Of a DNA stretch of 64,000 nt, positions 31,254-38,571 are shown in pieces. Numbering within the stretch: position 1 is the stretch's first letter; every line of letters starts with the position of its first letter. This stretch comes from Nodosilinea sp. WJT8-NPBG4 (GTDB taxonomy: Bacteria; Cyanobacteriota; Cyanobacteriia; Phormidesmidales; Phormidesmidaceae): assembly GCA_019359285.1 (NCBI GenBank), contig JAHHHQ010000038.1, positions 153,122-217,121 of the forward strand, written 5' to 3'. The notes under the pieces are model-generated. The model was not told the origin of the DNA, searched no databases, and saw only the letters and a list, made by a program, of their open reading frames with translations. The translations under genes were made by a program, and so were the position numbers.

Positions 31254-31270
31254 GGTGGGCAGTGCCCACC
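31254..31270. repeat. Short palindromic repeat ggtgggc-agt-gcccacc
   Basis: A perfect 7-bp stem with a 3-base loop. A close relative (gtgggc-ctt-gcccac) occurs at 46474-46488. Such GTGGGC palindromes recur in cyanobacterial genomes, so this is likely a dispersed REP-like element or a fragment of one. Confidence 0.55.
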
Positions 31271-31361
31271 AGTAGAGAGAAAGTTTTCCAAAAGTTGCGC
31301 ATGCCCCCCTATGTTCCCAACCAATGTTGCTAGGCGGTTCGCCCGGAGGTGACTAGCGATC

Positions 31362-31393
31362 AAAAAAGACCCATGGCTGGGCCACAGGTCTTT
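31362..31393 (-). terminator. Rho-independent terminator of the small basic protein gene
   Basis: On the minus strand, aaagacc and ggtcttt form a stem with an inner TGG/CCA pairing, followed by a run of six T (complement of 31362-31367). It lies 50 bases after the stop at 31443. A classical intrinsic terminator. Confidence 0.75.
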
Positions 31394-31442
31394 AGGAGGG
31401 CATTTTGTTGGCGTTCGCTGCGGCGGCGGCACGGACGCATCG

Positions 31443-31802
31443 CTAGGCGCTGCGACGGCGGGGGCGCTTGCGCTCTGACTTTTTCTTGTAGCCGATGGCC
31501 TGGGCAGCGTTGCTGTCGGGGCCAAACTGAGCCCGTACGGCTTCTTTCATGCCCAAAATCGAGTTATGAAACTCCCATTCGGCCTGGCGGGCGGCATCGG
31601 AGGCGGCTTTGACCATGGCTTGCAGTTCGGTTTCTTTTTGCTGCCTGGCTAGCATGGTGTTGAAATTCGCCTTGAGAGCTTCAGGCGACGCATCGGTGCG
31701 AACGGGGGTGTAGCCTTCGACGGTGCCAAGGCTGTTGAGGGAGTCGATGTCGTTGCTAATGGTTTTGACGGGCAGACGACGGGTGATATTGACGATGGGC
31801 AT
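31443..31802 (-). CDS. Small basic protein, unknown function
   Basis: 119 residues. N-terminus MPIVNITRRLPVKTISNDID, a central helix (DASPEALKANFNTMLARQQKETELQAMVKAASDAARQAEWEFHNSILGMKEAVRAQFG) and a strongly basic tail (YKKKSERKRPRRRSA), which could bind nucleic acid. An AAGG-type Shine-Dalgarno precedes the ATG and a good terminator follows the stop, so it is a real gene. I do not recognise the family. It sits at the left edge of the defence-like island. Confidence 0.75.
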   Translation of the reverse strand: MPIVNITRRLPVKTISNDIDSLNSLGTVEGYTPVRTDASPEALKANFNTMLARQQKETELQAMVKAASDAARQAEWEFHNSILGMKEAVRAQFGPDSNAAQAIGYKKKSERKRPRRRSA

Positions 31803-32447
31803 GGTGATACACCTTGGGTAATGGTTTGTATACGGGCACGATCAAATAGCCTGCCTGAAGAAAGTTCAGGACTGGTGACGGAGATTGGGGGGAGCGACGA
31901 AAAATTTCAGGTCAGGCGGTCAGAGACGACGGTTGGGGCGCAGCGTCTAGTTGTCTCGTCTATTGCCAAGATTGCCCGGTGCGGAGGAGCGATCGCAGCC
32001 TCAATTTGAAAGATTGTGATCCAACACTAGCGGTTTTGATGAAGTCTGGATGAATGCTGCATCGCCTCTAAGCGAGTTTTGGCACAACAGTCGTGATGCA
32101 GGGCAGAAATGATTGATTTGCAGCAATGACAGCAGCGCTGTGTATTGAGCAGGTAAGAGTGCAGCGGGCGACTATTCGAAGTTGCTCTATGACAGAAGCA
32201 TTGTGTATTGACAACTTAAAGGATTGCGCGATCGCACTAAAGCATTGCGGCCTCACACTAAAGGATGCAGCCCTGACAATAAAGCGGTGGGGTGCTGCAA
32301 TAGGCGATCGCGCTAGAGCAGAGGGAGGTGTTTAGCTTGCAGAGACGCGATCGTTAACTCGATTGGGAATGACATTGAGCTAGAGCGTTTACCAGAATCT
32401 GTCTGGGTTGAAATCAGCCCAGCATAGAGAATTGCAAAAGTACTTTT
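31803..32447. other. Gene-free stretch carrying a degenerate 21-bp array
   Basis: About 645 bases between the small basic protein gene and ptuB. The second half is the repeat array described separately; 31810-32040 shows no ORF with support. The promoter of the small basic gene must lie in its left part. Confidence 0.5.
32108..32317 (+). repeat. Degenerate 21-bp tandem repeat array, about ten units
   Basis: Successive 21-base units (starting 32129, 32150, 32171, 32192, 32213, 32234, 32255, 32276, 32297, with likely further units upstream) share a core like acactaaagcattgcggcct. One frame is open from an ATG at 32126 to 32335 and turns the units into heptads (LKDCAIA, LKHCGLT, LKDAALT, IKRWGAA). 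It could be a 69-residue heptad-repeat peptide gene or a non-coding array; there is no clear ribosome-binding site. Confidence 0.6.
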
Positions 32448-33083
32448 CTATGTCATCCTGCGGAGTTTCTTGCGAAGGTAGTAAACGACCACCTGATAGA
32501 AAGGTTCTAGATCATTATCATCATTCTCGCCATTCCATTTACGAAGTTCCTTTTGAATATCTGCTTTAGATGGCTTCTTGGTCATAAAGCCATTCTTTAT
32601 AGGTTCAAGAATGGCTTTGCGATTCTTTACCAAGATTCTTTCGTTTAGATTGAGAATCTTATTTATTTCACTATCAAATGCTATGTCAGTGGATCGGATA
32701 GTGCCATCGCCTAGAAAAGCAAGCTTACTCTCGACATCATGATTTGGATTAGCCGGATTATAAGTTAGGTCAAGATCACCTTTACGAGTATCACAATGCT
32801 GCCTTTCTAGAGCTTGACCTTGATGCCCTAAACAAGCACCGAGAAGGTTGCTGTAGTCAAGTTGTTTTTCAGGGAATCGGGATTGACACTGCCAATGCTC
32901 TATTTTCATGCCTTCTACACTAGGACGAATTCTTTGAGTGCAGTAACAGCAGATTCCTCTTTGTTCGCCAACTAAGCTTTCTCTAAAATTGCCTTTTTCT
33001 GGATAGTTATCGTAGTCAGAGTTAGTGTTACATCGATGTTTAGTCAGTGATTCTGGCTCAGCTCCTTTGCTAATATTTTTCAT
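32448..33083 (-). CDS. ptuB: PtuB-like HNH endonuclease of a Septu defence system
   Basis: 211 residues. HNH/TIGR02646-type nuclease: GICCYCTQRI (CxxC zinc knuckle), IEHWQCQSRFP (HNH histidine), DYSNLLGACLGHQG and QHCDTRKGD. In Septu, PtuB is the effector nuclease working with the ATPase PtuA against phage. PtuA is encoded 2 bases upstream. The same PtuAB pair can be the effector of certain retrons, but no reverse transcriptase or retron RNA is visible within several kilobases. The region is clearly richer in A+T than the neighbours, suggesting transfer. Confidence 0.85.
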   Translation of the reverse strand: MKNISKGAEPESLTKHRCNTNSDYDNYPEKGNFRESLVGEQRGICCYCTQRIRPSVEGMKIEHWQCQSRFPEKQLDYSNLLGACLGHQGQALERQHCDTRKGDLDLTYNPANPNHDVESKLAFLGDGTIRSTDIAFDSEINKILNLNERILVKNRKAILEPIKNGFMTKKPSKADIQKELRKWNGENDDNDLEPFYQVVVYYLRKKLRRMT

Positions 33084-33085
33084 AA

Positions 33086-34399
33086 TTAATCTTCCAAAAA
33101 CTTAATTAAGCTTCTAGCACGAGTAATTTCAGGATCCAAATCACCGATTTCTGATTCAGCAGTCAGTAACTCTGTGATGGCTTGACGCGCTCTATCAAAT
33201 GCTTCATCGTCAATAAGCTCGAATATAACGTGTAATTTTTTTGAGACTTCTCTATTACGTTCTGAAGCATTCATCACTTCATCTAACACCCTGTTAGCAT
33301 CAAGACCTAAAGCGTTAGATGGAATAATAGGTGCTTCAGCTTGCAAGATCCGAATACGGTCTGCTGGAACTTCTCCAATCACAACGGGCGAATGAGTTGT
33401 ACAAACAAACTGGATGGCTGGAAATGTGTGGATCAGGTCTTCTATAACGTGTCGCTGCCACTGAGGATGAAGGTGTACATCGATTTCGTCAATCAAAACT
33501 AATCCTGAAGTCCTTTTTAAAATCAAAGGTATTTCATCAGGGGCTAGATCATCTATATCAAACAAAAATGCTGCATTTTGAGTGACAATTTTGATGGCTA
33601 TGTCTGCAATCAGAGCAACCATCACTTTTTGCCCAGCACTAAGATTACTGAACGGGATAGGATGGTGCCTAATAGAGACCACGATTTCACCGCGATCAGG
33701 ATCAAACCAGAGATCATGTGCTTCAGGGATTCCCCCTAGTATGGCAAATTTAACTATTTCATAACCCGGTCGCATTGTGCGCTGACGCTGCAAGGATGCC
33801 AGGGCTTCTTTTTGAAACCAAGTTTGCAAATCTGCAATACGAATACGGTCTACAAAACAATCATAAAAAGCATGCCAGCGACGTGAAATTTCATTGCTAT
33901 TCTTGGCTTTGGGATCAGTCTTATTCGAAGCTATCCAAGCTCGACCTGCTCCGTAATAAGCAGTAACTGGAAACCAAAGCTTTTCTCCTTCCTGATCACG
34001 CTGAAATAAATCGCTGATAATTTCTAGTGCGGCTTTTGCATCAGCATTAGACGTCCTAGAGCCGTTTTCTTTGATTTGCCTAGTCCATTGCACTTCTTGT
34101 TCTCCAATACAACCTGTTGCCGTAATTTGAACAGGTTTACACTCGGTAAATTGGGTAACACCATTCGATTCAACAGCTTCTAGGCGAATTTCATTGGTGA
34201 GAATGTTGCGTTTACTATTAGAAAGTGTTGTGTCGGGGGCGTTAACCAACCATATTCCAGCAGCAATAGCAAGCGCATCGAGCAGGGAGGTCTTGCCTGT
34301 GCCATTGTCCCCTACCAGCAAAGTGAAGTTAGGATGCAAATCGAGAGCATAGTCTGAGAATTGTTTAAAGTTTCGAATTTTCAGTCGATCAATTCTCAT
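33086..34399 (-). CDS. ptuA: PtuA-like ATPase of a Septu defence system
   Basis: 437 residues. ABC/SMC-type AAA ATPase: N-terminus MRIDRLKIRNFKQFSDY, Walker A GDNGTGKT (30-37), ABC-like signature LSAGQKVMVALIADI, Walker B LVLIDEIDVHLHPQWQ and switch His in CTTHSPVVIGEV. This is the OLD/PtuA type; the pairing with an HNH protein 2 bases downstream identifies Septu. Established: PtuA forms oligomers that hold PtuB and respond to nucleotide levels. Both genes share AT-rich composition and probably one promoter upstream of 34399. Confidence 0.87.
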   Translation of the reverse strand: MRIDRLKIRNFKQFSDYALDLHPNFTLLVGDNGTGKTSLLDALAIAAGIWLVNAPDTTLSNSKRNILTNEIRLEAVESNGVTQFTECKPVQITATGCIGEQEVQWTRQIKENGSRTSNADAKAALEIISDLFQRDQEGEKLWFPVTAYYGAGRAWIASNKTDPKAKNSNEISRRWHAFYDCFVDRIRIADLQTWFQKEALASLQRQRTMRPGYEIVKFAILGGIPEAHDLWFDPDRGEIVVSIRHHPIPFSNLSAGQKVMVALIADIAIKIVTQNAAFLFDIDDLAPDEIPLILKRTSGLVLIDEIDVHLHPQWQRHVIEDLIHTFPAIQFVCTTHSPVVIGEVPADRIRILQAEAPIIPSNALGLDANRVLDEVMNASERNREVSKKLHVIFELIDDEAFDRARQAITELLTAESEIGDLDPEITRARSLIKFLED

Positions 34400-34514
34400 T
34401 AGAATACTTTCCTGACAAGAGATTTAAGTCTAATACGCCATTAAACTGCTACGACTAAGTTTAATTAATGGGTAGCATATCAATGGACTCCGCTCCGAGC
34501 AACCCTTCACTAAT

Positions 34515-34751
34515 GCACATCGGGCTTACAACAACCGCACCCTGGTTTCTACCTTCAAACAAATCCACGACGAGTTAAATGTGGCGGTGCTAGAGACATA
34601 TGGATAGGGTGATTTAGTAGCTGTGGATAAGGGGCAGTCCCCCAACGAAATCATCCTTGAACCCCTCGTTGCCCTCGACGCCCAGCACGCCGAAGAAGAA
34701 CACGACAGCCTCACCTACTGGCACCACTCTGAATCCGCCAAAGCCGCTTAG
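34515..34751 (+). pseudogene. 3' remnant of a DNA methyltransferase (type IIG/class I MTase-like) gene with in-frame TAG
   Basis: In one frame from 34515 the DNA reads AHRAYNNRTLVSTFKQIHDELNVAVLETYG, then TAG (34605-34607), then GDLVAVDKGQSPNEIILEPL and on to a TAG at 34749. The pattern (DELxxAVxxxYGW-DL ... EIIxxLVALxxxxAEEE) is the usual C-terminus of large DNA methyltransferase/restriction proteins, in which the residue after YG is Trp; TGG to TAG would explain the stop. No 5' part is present, so it is a truncated relic beside the Septu pair. Confidence 0.6.
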
Positions 34752-35129
34752 CTAAAAAAGTGCGCTTAGGATACGTTATCGGCTTTCAGAATATTGGCGA
34801 TCGCTATCTCCCTTTAACCACGATGCCAATCGCATGCCGCAACATTAAACTCGGTTCCTCAGTAGGTAGCGATTTTGACTTGATTTAGGGGTCTGAATAG
34901 AGTATTTTACTGAGCTATGGCTGTTTGCGTGCAGTCTGAGCTTCCCAAAAATTTGGTCTAACGCCACTGGAAGGTGCTGTCAACACCACCCAGCGGCTAA
35001 CCCCGTCGACTGAGCGACCAGTCTCGGAGGCTAAGGTTGATTTTACCTGGCCGTCCTGAACTGCACATGTCTGGGGCGGCCAAGTTTTTGGGGAATTTCC
35101 TACCCACTGTTGTTTTGGAGGAATTCCTC
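34752..35129. other. Intergenic stretch, no gene recognised
   Basis: About 380 bases between the methyltransferase relic and the small conserved ORF. It has a scattered A/T-rich part near 34870-34930 and no frame, RNA or strong hairpin that I can support. Confidence 0.4.
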
Positions 35130-35414
35130 ATGTTGTGTTTACCCTATTTGGTGTCGTCGGCCCGTCGGGGCGAGGCGACCAATCCGCTGCTGCTGGCAAA
35201 TCCTGAAGCCCAGCCAGGGCGCGAGCGATTGCGCCATCTGGTGATTGGTTCACCCGAGGGGGTGAGGGCGACGATTAACCTGCTGCATGTGCTGACCTAC
35301 GCCGAGCAGGCCACCTGGAGCCAGTTGATTACGATTCCGCCGTCCGGGATTTTGATTACCCCAGAGCAGGGTGAGGTGTTTAGTCTGCTGAGGCGCGACA
35401 GACGAGTGGATTAA
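35130..35414 (+). CDS. Small conserved cyanobacterial hypothetical protein
   Basis: 94 residues from the ATG at 35130, chosen because GGAGGA (35117-35122) lies 7 bases upstream; the frame is open from 35037. The core RERLRHLVIGSPEGVRATINLLHVLTYAEQATWSQLITIP is one I associate with short cyanobacterial proteins of unknown function. The Shine-Dalgarno sits inside a 12-bp palindrome (gaggaattcctc), which could hide it in an RNA hairpin. Confidence 0.7.
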   Translation: MLCLPYLVSSARRGEATNPLLLANPEAQPGRERLRHLVIGSPEGVRATINLLHVLTYAEQATWSQLITIPPSGILITPEQGEVFSLLRRDRRVD

Positions 35415-35468
35415 CTCAAAGGGGTCAGGTGCCTAGGGCTTGATCGTGATCTTATCCAAGGGGCAAAA

Positions 35469-35515
35469 GCAACAGTTCCCTACCATAGGCATGCCCTATG
35501 GTAGGGAACTGTTGC
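35469..35515. repeat. Perfect 21-bp stem inverted repeat
   Basis: 35469-35489 and 35495-35515 are exact reverse complements around the 5-base loop catgc (inner arms ccctaccatagg and cctatggtaggg). No T-run follows. It may be a strong terminator of the 35130 gene, a MITE-like element or a relic of a transposon end. The rest of the gap to 35670 shows no gene. Confidence 0.85.
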
Positions 35516-35670
35516 TGCAATCTTGTAGCTTCTGTAAAGAGCGGCTTGGTAGACGGGAACCCTCATTAAGCTAGAGAGATGAGAACCCTAACCAGGGAAA
35601 TCTGTTAACAGAGCATGCTTCAACGCTACATCTAAGTCACTTATTATTACGTTTATTAAAGATTATTCCT

Positions 35671-36537
35671 ATGGAGTTGAAATCGCCAGAGCTAAAGTTT
35701 TTGTTGCGGTTGTTGAAATATCCTCCTGATTACCGCAGTCCGCTCAGCCAAATTAAATTAGGTGAAAGTAAAAACCCGACATCAGAGCGCAACGGGGCCT
35801 GCACAAGTCTTTGTAGTAAGGGTTTTGTAGAGTATATCGAAGAAATTCAGCGATATCAGACAACAGCAGCTGGCAAGACCTTGTTAAAGTCGGATGCTAG
35901 TACGCTGCCTGTATCCGCTTCTCCCAATGAGTTAGCGCTGCTAAAAGTGGCAAAAACTAAGGCTGTTACACCAGGTACGGCTAACAAAGTTCCAGCAGGC
36001 GATCGCCAACAGTTGCTCAATCAGCTTAAAGAGCGAGGGCTGATTACCGTTAGCAAGAGTCAAATTAAAGATGTATGGCTGACCTCCCAAGGCATTCATT
36101 ACTTATTAAATGATTGTGCGCCCACCAGTTCTAGTGCCAAGCTGTCATTCTCAATGTTAGGTGACTACCTCACCTTTCTACGTCAGTTCTTGGGACAGAA
36201 GGGTGCAGCAATCGATACTTCCCAGGAGTTGCCCAATACGAAATCAGCATCCAATAAAGATTCTAGCCTGAAACCAGAAATGGTTTTGGATACCATTCGC
36301 CAACTCGATCAGCAACTGGGTACTGACAACTTTCTACCCATTTTTCATCTCCGAGAGAAGCTACAGCCTCCCCTCAGTCGGGAAGCCTTAGATCGGTTTC
36401 TGTATGACCTACAGAGCCGAGATTTGATTGAACTCAGTACCTTGCAAGATGTTTCCAACTATAGCGAGTCTGAAGTTGCTGCAGGGATTCCTCAGAACAT
36501 TGGCGGGGCTTTGTTTTACATCAGTGTAACCGAGTGA
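35671..36537 (+). CDS. Winged-helix-like protein, first gene of a nuclease-translocase cassette
   Basis: 288 residues, no family recognised. The N-terminal third (MELKSPELKFLLRLLKYPPDYRSPLSQI ... CSKGFVEYIEEIQRYQTTAAGKTLL) and the middle (ELALLKVAKTKAVTPGTANKVP ... LKERGLITVSKSQIKDVWLTSQGIHYL) each look like a winged helix-turn-helix. The C-terminal part (LREKLQPPLSREALDRFLYDLQSRDLIELSTLQDV ... GIPQNIGGALFYISV) reads like a third one. Three DNA- or protein-binding wHTH units would suit an adaptor or regulator. It lies 24 bases before the ATPase gene and is surely in the same operon. Confidence 0.7.
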   Translation: MELKSPELKFLLRLLKYPPDYRSPLSQIKLGESKNPTSERNGACTSLCSKGFVEYIEEIQRYQTTAAGKTLLKSDASTLPVSASPNELALLKVAKTKAVTPGTANKVPAGDRQQLLNQLKERGLITVSKSQIKDVWLTSQGIHYLLNDCAPTSSSAKLSFSMLGDYLTFLRQFLGQKGAAIDTSQELPNTKSASNKDSSLKPEMVLDTIRQLDQQLGTDNFLPIFHLREKLQPPLSREALDRFLYDLQSRDLIELSTLQDVSNYSESEVAAGIPQNIGGALFYISVTE

Positions 36538-36561
36538 AATGTGTAGGGACGGTAAAAGCCA

Positions 36562-38571
36562 GTGACTTCGCTTCAACAACTTATTCAGCGCAATCTTAAT
36601 CCGTTTGACCCCAACACGTTTAGACCGGGTAACTTTTGGCAAGAAGATCCTGATATCGCTCTAGAAGTAGAGGGTATTCATGGGCTGATTCTAAAGGCGG
36701 TTGACCAAACTATTAGCCAAATTGGCAAAGACCATGCCACTCGCACCCTCTTGCTCACCGGCGACTCTGGCGCAGGCAAGAGCTACTTACTAGGACGATT
36801 GAAGCGTCAGCTCAACAACAAAGCTTTTTTTGCCTATATTGGGCCTTGGCCTGATAGCGACTATCTCTGGCGGCACACGCTACGCAATACTATCGATAGC
36901 CTGATTCATGTACCAGAGGGAGAATCGGAGTCGCAGCTTTTGCTCTGGCTCAAGGGTCTAGCCAGCCTGCAAAAGCAGAGTTTTGCTAAGTGGGTGCTTG
37001 GAGATCGGGGGCAATTTGTCCAGAACTTGCAGGCCAGCTATCCAGTAGGTATCTATAACGGAAAAGAGTTCTTTGGCGTACTTTACGATTTAGCAACTAA
37101 CCCTGATCTGCGAACCTTGGCCTATGCCTGGCTGAAGGGCGATAATTTGGATAAGGAAGACCTTAAAGCCCTACGGGTCAAACAGCCGATCGATTCTGAA
37201 GATGCCGCCCAAAAACTGTTGAATAACATTGGCCGTATTGCCAACTCCACGCAGCCGATCGTGCTCTGTTTTGATAATCTGGATAGTATCCCTCAACTAG
37301 AAAGCGGCAAGCTGGACTTACAGAGTCTTTTCAACCTGAACTCTACCATTCATAACGAGAAGCTACGTAATTTTCTGGTGCTTATCAGCCTTGTCAATGG
37401 TACCTGGCAGGAAAATCGTAAAGCTATTCAATCGGCAGATTTGGCGCGAGTTGATCAAGTTCTTCAACTGAAACCTATTAACTTAGATCAAGCCGCAGCG
37501 CTTTGGGCCACGCGGATGGCTCCCCTACATGCTCAGGTTAAACCCAAACCCAAAGATGCGATCGCTCCCCTTTCTCGCGGTTGGCTGGAGCATACCTATC
37601 AGGGCAACAAAACGCTGCCCCGTAATGCACTCAAGCTAGGGCAACAGCTCATTATCCATTACAAGCAGCACGGCCGTCTGCCAGATATTCCTAAGCCGGG
37701 TGATCCACCGCTAATACCCCCAGAACCAACTCCGACAAAACCGAACTTCAAGCTGGTTTGGGATAAGGAGTTTCAATCTACCCAACAGCGGGTGACGCGG
37801 GTTAGTCAGTTCACCTCTCCTGATCTGATTTGGCGGCTGGGGCAGGTGCTAGAGGCGCTGGAGGTGCCGCAGGTTAAAACTCAATTTTTGCCAGGTAAGT
37901 TTGCCTCCTACTCTCTATCTCATCAGCACAAACAAGCCTTTACGGCCATCGTCTGGAATGAAGACCCCAATATGACTACCTTCTTCCATGTGATGAAGGC
38001 ATGTCAGAAGGTAGTAGATAAGAGTGCCTGCGATCGCTTATACCTCATCCGAGCCGGAAGCGTAGGACAGGGAAGGGCAAAGTGCACTCAAATCTATCAG
38101 CAGGTTTTTAACGGCCAATCGTCCTATTCCCACTTCAAGCCTGATTTGCTTTCGGTGCAGTACTTAGAGACCTACCATCAGTTAGCCAGTGCGGCTCGCG
38201 GCGGGGAACTAGTGGTAGGCGACCAAACGCCCCATCTCAAACATCTACAGGCACTAGTACGAGATGCGAAAGTGCTAGAACAATGCCCCCTATTGCAGGA
38301 CTTACAGCTTGTGTCTGGAGGCAAAATGTCTGGAGGTAAGACCCAGGAGTCCCAGACTCAAGCTGTGGCAGACTACATAATTAACCTTATGGCCACGCAA
38401 TCCTTTGTTGGGTTGATGGTGCTGATTGAGAATACTCAACAGCAATTCTCCAATTTTGGCGAGCAGGAGATCGACCAGGTGATTCAAACCCTCTGTCAGA
38501 AAAGGCTGCTGCAAGTTTTAGACCCACACGCCAGTCGTCAAGGGCAGTTAATTTGCTATGTGCCTCAATGA
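36562..38571 (+). CDS. AAA/STAND-like ATPase with C-terminal sensor and winged helix
   Basis: 669 residues, GTG start. N-terminal P-loop ATPase: Walker A GDSGAGKS (67-74), Walker B VLCFDNLDSI (Asp238), followed by a long lid region (GWLEHTYQGNKTLPRNALKLG, about 345-375). After a Pro-rich linker (PGDPPLIPPEPTPTKP) comes a domain I do not recognise (about 400-575: FAAIVW-like core, DRLYLIRAGSVGQGRAKCTQIYQ). The end (MVLIENTQQQFSNFGEQEIDQVIQTLCQKRLLQVLD) looks like a winged helix. The ORC/BrxC/STAND-like plan suggests loading or sensing of DNA for the nuclease encoded next, whose ATG overlaps its stop. Confidence 0.75.
   Translation: MTSLQQLIQRNLNPFDPNTFRPGNFWQEDPDIALEVEGIHGLILKAVDQTISQIGKDHATRTLLLTGDSGAGKSYLLGRLKRQLNNKAFFAYIGPWPDSDYLWRHTLRNTIDSLIHVPEGESESQLLLWLKGLASLQKQSFAKWVLGDRGQFVQNLQASYPVGIYNGKEFFGVLYDLATNPDLRTLAYAWLKGDNLDKEDLKALRVKQPIDSEDAAQKLLNNIGRIANSTQPIVLCFDNLDSIPQLESGKLDLQSLFNLNSTIHNEKLRNFLVLISLVNGTWQENRKAIQSADLARVDQVLQLKPINLDQAAALWATRMAPLHAQVKPKPKDAIAPLSRGWLEHTYQGNKTLPRNALKLGQQLIIHYKQHGRLPDIPKPGDPPLIPPEPTPTKPNFKLVWDKEFQSTQQRVTRVSQFTSPDLIWRLGQVLEALEVPQVKTQFLPGKFASYSLSHQHKQAFTAIVWNEDPNMTTFFHVMKACQKVVDKSACDRLYLIRAGSVGQGRAKCTQIYQQVFNGQSSYSHFKPDLLSVQYLETYHQLASAARGGELVVGDQTPHLKHLQALVRDAKVLEQCPLLQDLQLVSGGKMSGGKTQESQTQAVADYIINLMATQSFVGLMVLIENTQQQFSNFGEQEIDQVIQTLCQKRLLQVLDPHASRQGQLICYVPQ

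Noticed and set aside
31139..31333. Plus-strand ORF of 64 codons after acyP
   Set aside because: It runs antisense through the left rodA relic and the GTGGGC palindrome, with no family resemblance.
32448..35130. Retron with PtuAB effectors
   Set aside because: No reverse transcriptase gene or msr-msd-like structure found around the PtuAB pair.
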